A stretch of DNA of 64,000 bases. Source: an uncultured Roseburia sp. (GTDB lineage Bacteria > Bacillota > Clostridia > Lachnospirales > Lachnospiraceae). The DNA is taken from positions 1 through 64,000 of the forward strand of contig CANSKO010000010.1 in the NCBI GenBank assembly GCA_947647505.1. The letters are read 5' to 3'. The notes beneath the pieces are model-generated. The model made no database searches. It saw nothing but the letters and a program-made list of their open reading frames with translations, and was not told the origin of the DNA. Positions 51,297-60,207 of this stretch are shown here, piece by piece. The translations under genes and the position numbers were made by a program. Position 1 is the first letter of the stretch. Each line of letters begins with the position of its first letter.

Positions 51297-53612
51297 CACC
51301 GTGTCCCTGCTGCAAACCTGATACGTCTCCCATTCTCTTGGAAACAGGCTTCGATAACTGCTGTCCAGAAAGCGCTCATCCAAAAGCGCAATAATCCCAC
51401 GGTCCTTTGTCGTGCGAATGACGCGTCCCGCAGCCTGAAGCACCTTATTCATGCCGGGATAGCGATACGCATACTCAAATCCCGCTCCTTCCTTCTCTTC
51501 ATAATAGGCTTTTAAAATCTCGCGCTCATTTCCCGTCTGCGGCAGCCCTGTGCCTACGATAATCGCTCCAATCAGCTTCTCCTCCGTCAGGTCAATCCCT
51601 TCTCCGAAAATGCCGCCCATCACGCAAAAAGCCGTAACGGCCGCATCCTTCTCTGCAAACGCTTCCAGAAACGCTTCTCTGTCCGCCTCCCTCATGCCGC
51701 TTTCCTGTTTGAGCATCCGCATATCCTGCGGCGCCATTGCAAGAAACCGTTCATACACCTGCTCCATCAGGCGGTAGGAGGGAAAAAACGCCATGTAATT
51801 GCCCTTTTTCGCCGAGGCAATCTGCGCAATATAATACGCGATTTTCTCAAATTCCGCCTCATTGCGCCGCTTATAACGACTGCTGACGTCTCTTCCGATC
51901 AAAAGCAGCTTCTGCTCCTCTGTAAACGACGATTGCGCATATACGGCATAATTATCCGTCTTAAGGCTTAACATTTCCTTATAATACTGTATCGGAAGCA
52001 TCGTCGCTGAAAAAAACACCGTCGCCCGCCCCTTATCCAGATACTGCTGCAAACGCCCCGACGGGTCGGCGCAAAGCAGACGTATGCAAAACCTCTCCGC
52101 TTCGTCATGTTCCATATACGCCACATACCGCTCGTCCATTTTCTCATATACGCTTATAAACTGCCTGAGATTTAAGTAACATTCCGTCACTTCTTTTCTC
52201 TCCGGAAACGCCGGATGCGCCTGCAAAAAAACGTCAAGCTTCTCCGCCAGACGCAGCAGCGCAAACAGCAGGCCCGACGCTTCTTCCTGGCAGACGCGAT
52301 ACGTATCGCAGCTTCTCTTATAATCCAGCAGCAGCCGGTTGCACCTTGAAAATTCCCGGCCAAGCGCTTCATCCCTGTCTTTTACCATCCTGCGGACGGC
52401 AAGCAGATCCTCCTTGCAGATTCCGGCGCTGTACATCGACCTGGCCCGTTCCACAAGATTGTGCGCCTCATCGACTAAAAATACATAGTCTCCCTTCTGC
52501 CCTTCCGCAAAAAAGCGTTTCAGACAGGCGTTTGGATCAAACGCATAATTGTAGTCGCAGATCAGCGCATCCGACCAGACGGCCGCATCCAGACACAGCT
52601 CAAACGGGCAGACCTCAAAGTCACGCGCATGGGAAAGCACAGTCTCCCTCGTAAAAAAGTCTTCTTTCGAAAGCAGCGCAAACACGGCGTCTCCCACCCG
52701 GTCGTAATGCCCCTTCGCATAGGGGCAATGCACGGGATTGCAATCCATCTCCTCACACAGACACATCTTTTCTTTTGCCGTGATCTGTGCGACCTTCATT
52801 CGGACGCCTTTTTCATAAAACAGCGCAAACGCCTCTTTCGCCACGGTCTGCGTCACTGTTTTCGCCGTCAGATAAAAAATCTTATCCGCAAGGCTCTCTC
52901 CCATAGCCCGGACTGCCGGATACAGCACGGAAAGCGTCTTGCCCGTGCCGGTCGGCGCCTGAAGAAACAGATTTTTTTTGCGCAGGATCGTGCGGTACAC
53001 ATCTTTTGCCAGCTCCTTCTGCCCGTTTCGCCAGGCATACGGAAAGGCGAGCTGCGCTATGCTCTCTGTTCGGGTCTGATTCCATGCAAACTGAAAATCC
53101 GACCACCTTCTGTATTGCTCTGTGAGATCCAAAAACCAGTCTTTCAGTTTGGAAAAAGAAAACGCCTCCTGAAAGCGCCGTATCTCCTCCGTATCCAGAT
53201 TGCAGTATGTCATCTGCACCACAATTTCATCCAGACGCTGATCGTCAGCATACATGTAGGCATAGCACATCGCCTGCGCCTTATGCACAGGCACAGGCTC
53301 CAAAAGCTGCTTTACATCGCGGTACACGCATTTGATCTCATCGACTGCCGGCTTTTCCTCCCAAAGCCAGATGCCGTCCGCCCTGCCTTCGATCAAAAGC
53401 CGGTAGCGTCCCATGTTTTGCTCTGTTTTCAGCGGAACCTCCGCCTGGTAAGAAGCGCCCATTCTCCGTTGAATTTTCCTGTGCATTCTGCTGCCTTCCT
53501 GCATCGCTTCCGCTCTTTGGGATGCGTTGACCCGGTTGTCAATATCGCCGGACTGCAACAGAAATTCCACCAGACTGCGCACCGATATTTTCAGGATTGG
53601 AAGTTCTTCCAT
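51261..53612 (-). CDS. XPD/DinG-type iron-sulfur helicase with N-terminal PD-(D/E)XK nuclease domain
   Basis: The 783-residue protein joins a Cas4/RecB-like nuclease domain (H44; RYRLLIEGRADG with D79; E92-I-K94) to an SF2 helicase. Walker A is APTGTGKT at 219-226, and DEAH is at 381-384. Six cysteines between 284 and 340 (C284, C286, C291, C296, C335, C340) include candidates for the four ligands of the FeS cluster typical of XPD/DinG. The C-terminal helicase half has GIFGEGIDL and RVIRTTKDRG. It likely unwinds and cuts branched or damaged DNA. Start: I prefer 53612, since the -10 TATAAT overlaps the earlier ATG at 53642, which would then lie upstream of the transcription start. Confidence 0.92.
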   Translation of the reverse strand: MEELPILKISVRSLVEFLLQSGDIDNRVNASQRAEAMQEGSRMHRKIQRRMGASYQAEVPLKTEQNMGRYRLLIEGRADGIWLWEEKPAVDEIKCVYRDVKQLLEPVPVHKAQAMCYAYMYADDQRLDEIVVQMTYCNLDTEEIRRFQEAFSFSKLKDWFLDLTEQYRRWSDFQFAWNQTRTESIAQLAFPYAWRNGQKELAKDVYRTILRKKNLFLQAPTGTGKTLSVLYPAVRAMGESLADKIFYLTAKTVTQTVAKEAFALFYEKGVRMKVAQITAKEKMCLCEEMDCNPVHCPYAKGHYDRVGDAVFALLSKEDFFTRETVLSHARDFEVCPFELCLDAAVWSDALICDYNYAFDPNACLKRFFAEGQKGDYVFLVDEAHNLVERARSMYSAGICKEDLLAVRRMVKDRDEALGREFSRCNRLLLDYKRSCDTYRVCQEEASGLLFALLRLAEKLDVFLQAHPAFPERKEVTECYLNLRQFISVYEKMDERYVAYMEHDEAERFCIRLLCADPSGRLQQYLDKGRATVFFSATMLPIQYYKEMLSLKTDNYAVYAQSSFTEEQKLLLIGRDVSSRYKRRNEAEFEKIAYYIAQIASAKKGNYMAFFPSYRLMEQVYERFLAMAPQDMRMLKQESGMREADREAFLEAFAEKDAAVTAFCVMGGIFGEGIDLTEEKLIGAIIVGTGLPQTGNEREILKAYYEEKEGAGFEYAYRYPGMNKVLQAAGRVIRTTKDRGIIALLDERFLDSSYRSLFPREWETYQVCSRDTVLQAALRFWEQI

Positions 53613-53640
53613 ACCGCCACATCCATTTCTCTTTTTTGTC

Positions 53641-53669
53641 ATTATAACCGAAAAAAGAAAGCATTGCCA
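53641..53669 (-). promoter_or_regulatory. promoter of the nuclease-helicase gene, overlapping an upstream ATG
   Basis: TGGCAA (53669-53664), 17-base spacer, TATAAT (53646-53641). Transcription would start near 53634, past the ATG at 53642 and before the one at 53612; this decides the start codon. Confidence 0.6.
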
Positions 53670-53698
53670 TCGTTTTCATCCGAATTGCAATGCTTTCT
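53656..53698 (-). terminator. terminator of the HPr-like gene
   Basis: AGAAAGCATTGC and its complement (53656-53667 and 53687-53698) form a stem with a 19-base loop, followed on the minus strand by TTTTTTCGG. It overlaps the helicase promoter. Confidence 0.75.
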
Positions 53699-53731
53699 TT
53701 TTCCCCGGACAGGGGAGGTGATGCCCATCCT

Positions 53732-53959
53732 TTATGCTACCGCATAATTCTTTAATGTCTTCTCAAATTTTGCGTTTTCACCAAAATACTTTACTGTCAG
53801 ATCTTTTTTGAAGCCCAGTCCAATGACGCCCAAAAATGATTTCGCGTCTACATAAATATGATCATACATGATATCAATTTCAAAATCACACTGACCCGCC
53901 GCGTTTACGAACGTTTCCACTTCTTCTGAATTGTTAAAGCTAACCCTCTTCTCTGTCAT
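53732..53959 (-). CDS. HPr-like protein lacking the His phosphorylation motif
   Basis: A 75-residue protein resembling the HPr fold: FEIDIMYDHIYVDAKSFLGVIGLGFKKDLTVKYFG aligns with the Ser46-type helix and last strands of HPr, but the HARPA motif with the phospho-His is absent, so it cannot pass phosphate in the PTS. Clostridial proteins of this kind are of unknown role; some may act as regulators like Crh. AGGAAtgaag precedes the ATG at 53959. Monocistronic. Confidence 0.8.
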   Translation of the reverse strand: MTEKRVSFNNSEEVETFVNAAGQCDFEIDIMYDHIYVDAKSFLGVIGLGFKKDLTVKYFGENAKFEKTLKNYAVA

Positions 53960-54008
53960 AAGCTTCATTCCTTTCCTAAATCTATAAACCTTTCCCGTTT
54001 CACCCGAA

Positions 54009-54037
54009 ATTATGCCACGCGCTTCCGATTTTGTCAA
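54009..54037 (-). promoter_or_regulatory. promoter of the HPr-like gene
   Basis: TTGACA (54037-54032), 17-base spacer, CATAAT (54014-54009) on the minus strand. The 307-base gap 53960-54266 holds this promoter; the remaining AT-rich part (54038-54266) shows no gene or clear terminator. Confidence 0.8.
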
Positions 54038-54266
54038 AAAATGCCTTCTTTGATTTTCCTTCTTTTTTTCGTTATTTAGGCTTATTTTTGATTATTTTTT
54101 TTGCCATTTTTTACAGGAACGCGTATCCTTTCCCGAATAGTATATACATTTCTGACAATTATTTTAGCATTTTTTTGAAAAACAGAACGGAAACTTCTGG
54201 TAAAATTGTATAGATTTCATAAATTTTAGCAAATTTCGCCATTTGAAACCATGCGCCAGACGGCGC

Positions 54267-56192
54267 TTAACGTCCGAAAAAGAACTGGCTGCGCCCCCTG
54301 TCGTCGAACAATCCATTGTATTGCAGATTCTGATACCGCTTCATCCATGCCTCCTCTTTTGCGCTTCCTTCCCCATAGTGCACATACCGTCCACGGCTTT
54401 TCGAAAAATAGGCCCTGACGTTCATTGCCGGCACGACTTCCATCAGATCGCAAAGAAACTGCTGATACGGCGGCAGAGGAATCTGCGCCTTCTGAAGCAG
54501 CAGAGCAGACAAAAAATTCAGGCTTGTCCGCTCAAGCGTTTTGCTTTCGCTCTCATAATTCGTCCAGATAAAAAACGGCACCGTATACAAATCTTCCAGC
54601 TGCGAAAGCGTCAGTCCCGATAATCCTTTGCCATTCATATTCCGGTAAAAAGCCGCGTTTAAGCTTGGCTGATGATCTCCGAAAAAGCAGACGACGACAG
54701 GCTCCTCCTCCCGTGAAAAATACGTAATCAGCTTTTCGACCGCAAGATCCGTCTGATGCGCCAGAGAAAGATACTGATTCACGTCCGGATAATGGACATT
54801 CGTTCCATAGACGTCCAGCGCAAAATCTTCATAATAGTCCCGGTATCCGCCGTGATTTTGCATCGTAACGCCCATCAGAAACAGGTTTTCTTCTCCTTTC
54901 CCCGCTTCATAGCGCTCGATGATTTTGTCAAACATAACGGCGTCTGACACATATCTGCGCATAAGGTGGCTCTGATCGAAATCATCCAGAAAATACGTCT
55001 CGTCAAATCCAAGCATCGGATAGACGATGTCCCGGCTCCATCCGGTGTCGTAATACGGATGCATGGCCACGCACGAATAATCCTGCCCTTTGAGCGTATC
55101 CAGAATCGAATACGCATTTTCCTCCTTTACATACTGCTGATACGCCACGGAGCCGGACGGCAGGTACGCCATGCTGTTGCCCGTCAGAAATTCCCATTCG
55201 GAATTGGGCGTTTTGGCGCCATAGACGGAAGCCAGCGCATTTCCGCGGATCGTATTTTCTTTTAGGGAATCCAGAAACGGCATCACCTCCTGATTCGTCT
55301 CAAGATTCCCAAGCAGCCGGAAATCGGCAAACGACTCGTCCATAATCGCAATAATCGTCGGCTTTTTCGCGCCGTGAAAATCGCCCGCCTCCTGATAGCT
55401 TTTTTCCATCTCTGCAATCTGTCCGCTCGAATAATGCTCCGGCTTTTTTACGAAGGAATCCCGGACGCTGAGCGCGAAATTCAGCAGATATCCGTTGCGG
55501 TAAGAGCCTTTCTGCTCCCACGTTTCCGTTACGGCATATTTCGTTTCATCGGCCACATAGACGAACGAAAGCAGCGCAAAGGAGACGCAGATTAAGCGCA
55601 TCGTCCATATCCTTTTCAGACGAATCCTGCATTTGCCGGCGGCCACAACCCATAAAACCGTGAAAAGAATCGCATTCACTGCCTGTGCATCCAGAGAAAA
55701 CTGATAGTTCGAAGCGACGCTTAATCCGGTCGAAACCGACCGAAAATCGCCAAACGTCAGCTCATTTCCCCGGAATGCATAGACAAAATAATTGATTCCC
55801 GCAAACAAAAGCAGCGCGCAGTGCGCAAGAATGCAGGTCAGCCAGAAGCGTCCCGTCAACGCCTGCACCAGCGCATAGACGACGAAACAGCAGCAGATAT
55901 TCAGAAAAAACGTCTTATCCGAAAGACGAATCCGCAGCTCCTCCGGTAAAAGCAGATACTGCACAAGCCATGTCGTAATCACGCTGCCCGCCACAAGCGC
56001 GGCCGCTGTCACAACTCCATGCCATTTCTCATCCAGCGTAACGCCTGTAATGCTGATTGCAAAATACAAAATCGGAAACAGCAGCATATTAAAAACAGAA
56101 ATTCCGGACATCACATGCCCAAGAACAGATGCCGCGGCGACGACTGCCGTATACAAAACGCTTCTTTCCGTAACCTTTATCTCAAACTTCAT
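54267..56192 (-). CDS. LTA-synthase-like membrane sulfatase-fold protein
   Basis: A 641-residue protein with five N-terminal membrane helices and an extracellular sulfatase-fold domain. Active-site landmarks are PTIIAIMDESFADF (metal-binding E near 286), AKTPNSEWEF with the likely nucleophile T328, and FFGDHQPS near residue 500, all as in LtaS, the lipoteichoic acid polymerase that adds glycerol phosphate. Family members may also transfer phosphoglycerol or phosphoethanolamine to other glycans, so the donor and acceptor are open. I start at 56192 rather than 56222, with AAGGG about 8 bases upstream. A weak -10 (TATACT, minus strand 56271-56266) lies 75 bases upstream. Confidence 0.9.
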   Translation of the reverse strand: MKFEIKVTERSVLYTAVVAAASVLGHVMSGISVFNMLLFPILYFAISITGVTLDEKWHGVVTAAALVAGSVITTWLVQYLLLPEELRIRLSDKTFFLNICCCFVVYALVQALTGRFWLTCILAHCALLLFAGINYFVYAFRGNELTFGDFRSVSTGLSVASNYQFSLDAQAVNAILFTVLWVVAAGKCRIRLKRIWTMRLICVSFALLSFVYVADETKYAVTETWEQKGSYRNGYLLNFALSVRDSFVKKPEHYSSGQIAEMEKSYQEAGDFHGAKKPTIIAIMDESFADFRLLGNLETNQEVMPFLDSLKENTIRGNALASVYGAKTPNSEWEFLTGNSMAYLPSGSVAYQQYVKEENAYSILDTLKGQDYSCVAMHPYYDTGWSRDIVYPMLGFDETYFLDDFDQSHLMRRYVSDAVMFDKIIERYEAGKGEENLFLMGVTMQNHGGYRDYYEDFALDVYGTNVHYPDVNQYLSLAHQTDLAVEKLITYFSREEEPVVVCFFGDHQPSLNAAFYRNMNGKGLSGLTLSQLEDLYTVPFFIWTNYESESKTLERTSLNFLSALLLQKAQIPLPPYQQFLCDLMEVVPAMNVRAYFSKSRGRYVHYGEGSAKEEAWMKRYQNLQYNGLFDDRGRSQFFFGR

Positions 56193-56359
56193 CGTACATC
56201 CCTTTTTTCTCTTTCTATTCACGCAGACAGCCCCTGCCTGTTCAGATGTTTGCCCATCCTGCGAAAGTATAACACATTCTGTTTTCTTTTTCCAGTTTTT
56301 GCGTTATACTGTAACAGGAGCGGCAATGATTCTGTTATGCGCAAAGGAGGTAGCTTTCC

Positions 56360-57325
56360 ATGCCAGGCTTTACAACACATTATCTTTTCGGCCAGCAGAC
56401 GTATCAGACCCTGGATCATCTTGGCCTGAAAAAAACGATTCAAAAATACCATACCGTTTTTTCTCTTGGATTACAGGGGCCGGACATTTTCTTTTACGAC
56501 CTTCTGGCGCTGCTTTCCCCAAAAAAGAATCCCGGCTCCGCCGCGCATACTGCGGATACCGGAAAATTCCTGCGGCTTCTGCTGGATGGCCCGAGGCTCT
56601 TCCCTTCCGAAGCGGAACGACAAATTGCAAAAGCTTATATTGCAGGCTTTATCGGCCACTATCTTCTGGATACAGTCTGTCATCCCTATATCTATGCCAT
56701 GACGCATTATAATCGCCATCCAAAAGGCTATATCGGCCAGCATATCCGTCTGGAAACGGACATTGACACAACGCTGCTCTGGAAGCGCCAGCACAGGCGG
56801 CCAAGTGAATTTCATCAGAATGAAAGCATCGCCCTCTCAAGAGAACAGCAGCGCGTCGTCTCTGTCCTTCTGTATTTCGCATTCTCAAGGACGTATCCGG
56901 GACTTGGCATCACCACGCACCGCATCCGACAGGCCATCTTTGCCATGCAGCTTGGCACCCGGCTGCTTTACGATCCTTCCGGACGTAAAAAAGACCGAAT
57001 CCGGAGACTGGAATCTATCTTCCCCGGCTATCCGATCTTATCTTCTCTGATTCCGTGCGACAACATTATATATAGTAAAGATCCCTGCAACCTGCGGCAT
57101 GCTCCGTGGAAAAACCCCTGGGACAAAAAACGGACGTCCACCGAAAGCTTTTTCGACCTGTTTGCACGCGCGCAGGACAACTATCGGCAGATGCTGTATG
57201 AGATCGACGCATTTTTCGCTGCGGACTACACGCCGGGCGAACAAAAAGCGGCCGCATCCCGCCTGTTTCTCCGACTTGGCAACCTCTGCTATCACAGCGG
57301 GCTCTCCTCCGCGCCGTATGTTTAA
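56360..57325 (+). CDS. zinc-dependent phospholipase C family protein
   Basis: A 321-residue soluble protein without signal peptide. The N-terminal half has the bacterial phospholipase C pattern: MPGFTTHYLFG, YHTVFSLGLQGPDIFFYD, FIGHYLLDTVCHPYIYAMTHY, with several His and Asp that could bind zinc. Classical PLCs are secreted; this cytoplasmic form is common in Clostridia, its substrate unknown. AAGGAGG precedes the ATG. Its stop overlaps that of the patatin gene by 4 bases. Confidence 0.85.
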   Translation: MPGFTTHYLFGQQTYQTLDHLGLKKTIQKYHTVFSLGLQGPDIFFYDLLALLSPKKNPGSAAHTADTGKFLRLLLDGPRLFPSEAERQIAKAYIAGFIGHYLLDTVCHPYIYAMTHYNRHPKGYIGQHIRLETDIDTTLLWKRQHRRPSEFHQNESIALSREQQRVVSVLLYFAFSRTYPGLGITTHRIRQAIFAMQLGTRLLYDPSGRKKDRIRRLESIFPGYPILSSLIPCDNIIYSKDPCNLRHAPWKNPWDKKRTSTESFFDLFARAQDNYRQMLYEIDAFFAADYTPGEQKAAASRLFLRLGNLCYHSGLSSAPYV

Positions 57326-58173
57326 CCATTCAGATACGACCGGATTGCATCCATGCTCTTCTTCGCCTGCGCATACCCTTCTTCATAGAGCTTTCGCAGT
57401 TTTTCCGGCGAAGATTCCGTTCGCTTCGTGCCAAATACATCTTCCGGCGCAAGGACGAAGATACGCCCTTCGCGTTCCGCCTGATACAGCTCCTTCATAC
57501 TCTGATTATAGACCTCTGCCCGTCGTTTGAGACATTCCACCAGCTTCGGATACCGATGGTAAAGCGCCGATACTGCAAGCTGCGCTTTTTCCGCCTTCTT
57601 GACATAATCTCGTTCCCGCGTCAGTATGACAATGACCTTGTCGCACCCTTTTTCCCACGCCCTGCGATACGGAACGGAATCGGATATGCCGCCGTCCAGA
57701 TAATACCGCTTTCCGATCCTGACCGGCTGAAACAAAACGGGCAGCGCGCAGCTTGCGACAATTGTCTCAAAGCTTCTGTCATCCCGCAGAACCGGCAGAT
57801 ATTCCGGCCTGCCCGTTCGGATATTTGTCACAACCGCCTCCACTTCTCCCTCATACGCGGCAAACGCCCCGTAATCAAACGGCAGCAGACGATTCGGCAC
57901 GTCTCCAAACACAAACGGAATGTTATAAAACGACTTCATGTTCCGATCCAGCAGATAACGCACTCCCATATACCGCTTATCCGGCATATATTCCATAATA
58001 ATTTTCAGATTTCGCTCCTTCTGCCTGGAAAGATACGACACGCCATACGCGATTCCCGCAGACACGCCGACAAAATAATCCGGCATCAATTCTTCTTCCA
58101 GAAAACAATCGGTTACGCCGCAGGAGAAAACCGTTCTGCTTGCGCCGCCCTCCATCACAATTCCAAGTTTCAT
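57322..58173 (-). CDS. patatin-like phospholipase
   Basis: A 283-residue protein: oxyanion loop MEGGASRTVFSCGV near the start, nucleophile GVSAG with Ser, and DGG (YYLDGGISDSVP), giving the Ser-Asp dyad of patatin lipases. Bacterial relatives such as YlbK and RssA are cytoplasmic acyl hydrolases. Start 58173 with GGGAG 8 bases upstream. It is the last gene of the likely AI-2E-EamA-NfeD-MCP-patatin operon, 4 bases after the mini-MCP stop. Confidence 0.92.
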   Translation of the reverse strand: MKLGIVMEGGASRTVFSCGVTDCFLEEELMPDYFVGVSAGIAYGVSYLSRQKERNLKIIMEYMPDKRYMGVRYLLDRNMKSFYNIPFVFGDVPNRLLPFDYGAFAAYEGEVEAVVTNIRTGRPEYLPVLRDDRSFETIVASCALPVLFQPVRIGKRYYLDGGISDSVPYRRAWEKGCDKVIVILTRERDYVKKAEKAQLAVSALYHRYPKLVECLKRRAEVYNQSMKELYQAEREGRIFVLAPEDVFGTKRTESSPEKLRKLYEEGYAQAKKSMDAIRSYLNG

Positions 58174-58177
58174 GCCA

Positions 58178-58738
58178 TCACTCCCGACTCTGTTTCTTCT
58201 CCCGCAGTTCGTCCGCAAGCGCAGTCAGCGCGCCCGTCTGCTCCAAAAGCTCCGTTATGGATGCGCCAATCGAAAGCAGCTCTTCTCCGAACCCGTCAAA
58301 GAGAACGCGCACCTGCGACAGCTGCGCGCTCTGCTCTTTTACTGCATTCTGCGCAGCTTCCATCCCCTGCATGCTTTGTTCCAGACATTGAAAAAGCGTA
58401 TGGACGTTTCCGCCCATTTTATCTGAAGACGCTTCGCAGGATTGCGCCAGTGTACGCATCTGAGACGCTACCATGCCAAACCGTTTGCCATTCTCACCTG
58501 CTTTTGCAGCCTCAATGCTGGCATTTAGTGCGATCAGGTCCGCCTCTCCCGCCGCATCCTTTATCCACTCCGCCGATTCCATAAGCGCATTTGCCGCGGC
58601 ATTTGCCGCATGGATTTTCTGCTGCGCCTCTTCCATGACGCGTTCCAGTTCACCGGCAGAGGTGAGCATCTCATTCAGACTGCTTTTTGCAGACTGCCTG
58701 TAATCTTTTATCCTTCGCGCCCCGTCATGCAATCGCAC
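58178..58738 (-). CDS. soluble mini methyl-accepting chemotaxis signalling domain
   Basis: A 186-residue, all-helical protein with the MCP hairpin tip: ADLIALNASIEAAKAGENGKRFGMVASQMRTLAQ at about residues 70-103. It has no membrane helix, HAMP or sensor domain, so it is little more than the coiled-coil signalling hairpin. A full MCP signals through CheA/CheW; none is encoded here. Start: GTG at 58738 has AGGAGG 8 bases upstream; GTG at 58744 is too close. It is translated between nfeD and the patatin gene, gaps of 14 and 4 bases. Confidence 0.85.
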   Translation of the reverse strand: MRLHDGARRIKDYRQSAKSSLNEMLTSAGELERVMEEAQQKIHAANAAANALMESAEWIKDAAGEADLIALNASIEAAKAGENGKRFGMVASQMRTLAQSCEASSDKMGGNVHTLFQCLEQSMQGMEAAQNAVKEQSAQLSQVRVLFDGFGEELLSIGASITELLEQTGALTALADELREKKQSRE

Positions 58739-58752
58739 CGCCACTCCTCCTC

Positions 58753-59217
58753 TTATCTTCTTTCTTTTGTTTCGAGCGTTTCAAATGGGACCAATATCAG
58801 CTTTACGCCTTCCACAGCCGTCACCTTTGCCAGTTCTCCGACTTCCATCACGCCATCGTCGTCCTGCAGGCGCGCCGTCCACTCCTGTCCGTTTAACAGG
58901 GCTGCGCCCGTCCCGCTTCTGTTGTCTACGCGCGCCGTCACTTTTACAACCTTATCCAGCGCGTCTTCATAATTTGTGCGGACGCTGTGCGGATTCATAT
59001 ACTTCAAAGCAATGGGCCGCGTAAAGATCAAAAGGATCAGCGACGCTGTAAAAAACAGAAAAATCTGCCCGATGAGCCCGACGCCAAAGACCGCCGCAAG
59101 CAGAGCGACAAGCGCGCCTGCCGCAAACCAGATCGTTGCAAGCCCCACCGTGATTGCCTCAATCACAAGAAATAACACCATACTGCCAAGCCAGAAAAAC
59201 ACGTCCAAATATGCTTC
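58753..59217 (-). CDS. NfeD family membrane protein
   Basis: The 154-residue protein has three membrane helices and a C-terminal OB-fold: DALDKVVKVTARVDNRSGTGAALLNGQEWTARLQDD. NfeD proteins usually work with SPFH proteins in membrane microdomains. The SPFH protein in this window is 9 kb away, not adjacent. GGAGTG precedes the ATG at 59217. Confidence 0.92.
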   Translation of the reverse strand, partial: EAYLDVFFWLGSMVLFLVIEAITVGLATIWFAAGALVALLAAVFGVGLIGQIFLFFTASLILLIFTRPIALKYMNPHSVRTNYEDALDKVVKVTARVDNRSGTGAALLNGQEWTARLQDDDGVMEVGELAKVTAVEGVKLILVPFETLETKERR

Positions 59218-59268
59218 CATGCGATCACTCCTTCCCGCCAAAAAGTTCCGGTCTTTCTCCTTTTCATA

Positions 59269-60180
59269 TTAACAGTTCCCGCTTTGAAATTCAACTTTAT
59301 CCGGAAGCTGCGCCAGCACGATCGCAACCGCCATCACCACACATCCCGACAATTCGCGTCTGGAAAGCGCCTGTCCCAGAATCAGCCAGCCGGCCAGAGC
59401 GGAAATCACCGATTCCAGACTCATGATCAGAGACGCCACAACGGGATTCATGCCCTTCTGCCCGATAATCTGAAGCGTATACGCTACGCCGGATGATAAG
59501 ACGCCCACATACAAAAGCGACGCCCATGCCGTAAAAATGGCGGCGGCGGTGGGCCGCTCCCAAAGCAGCATTACAACAGAGGAAAGCGTGCCACTGACAA
59601 AAAACTGCAGACAGGACAGCTGCATGCCGTCCACCCGCTGCGTGTAATGGTCGATCACTAAAATATGTATCGAAAAGGCAACGGCGCCCAAAAGCAGCAG
59701 TATATCGCCAAACGCCAGCGAAAAGTCGCCGGATTTCATACAAAGCAGATACAGTCCGACGACGGCGCAAAGCACGGCCGCAGAGATTTTCTTTCCCGGC
59801 TTCTTCCCTAAAAATATGCCAATCACCGGAACGATCACGATATAAAGCGTTGTCAGAAAGCCCGATTTTCCCACGCTCGCATACAAAAGCGCAATCTGCT
59901 GCAAATTGGAAGCGACGCAGATCACAATGCCGCAGACAATGCCGCCTTTGATCAGCTCCGTTTTCTCCTCCTTCCGCAATGGCTCTTTTGCTTTAGGTTG
60001 CCACTTCCGCCGCAAAAAGATACAGGGGATTAAACATACGCTTCCAATCAGAGAGCGAACCGCGCCAAACGTAAACGGCCCGATATAATCCATGCCCACG
60101 CTTTGCGCCACAAATGCCGTCCCCCAGATAAAGGCCGCCAGAAACAGCAAAAGCGAATTGCGAATCTGTAATGTATTCAT
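59269..60180 (-). CDS. EamA/DMT-superfamily transporter
   Basis: A 303-residue protein of ten membrane helices with two EamA repeats; the start FLAAFIWGTAFVAQSVGMDYIGPFTFGAVRS and the second-half VIDHYTQRVDGMQLSCLQF and LYVGVLSSGVAYTLQIIGQKGMNP are typical. Such carriers export amino acids or other metabolites; substrate unknown. Fourth-from-last gene of the likely five-gene operon, 27 bases after the AI-2E-type gene. Confidence 0.92.
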   Translation of the reverse strand: MNTLQIRNSLLLFLAAFIWGTAFVAQSVGMDYIGPFTFGAVRSLIGSVCLIPCIFLRRKWQPKAKEPLRKEEKTELIKGGIVCGIVICVASNLQQIALLYASVGKSGFLTTLYIVIVPVIGIFLGKKPGKKISAAVLCAVVGLYLLCMKSGDFSLAFGDILLLLGAVAFSIHILVIDHYTQRVDGMQLSCLQFFVSGTLSSVVMLLWERPTAAAIFTAWASLLYVGVLSSGVAYTLQIIGQKGMNPVVASLIMSLESVISALAGWLILGQALSRRELSGCVVMAVAIVLAQLPDKVEFQSGNC

Positions 60181-60207
60181 AAGTATGCATTTCCTTTTCT
60201 ATCGATT

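Noticed and set aside
53640-53642. ATG at 53642 as helicase start
   Set aside because: It overlaps the -10 TATAAT and has no ribosome site; the start at 53612 fits the predicted transcript.
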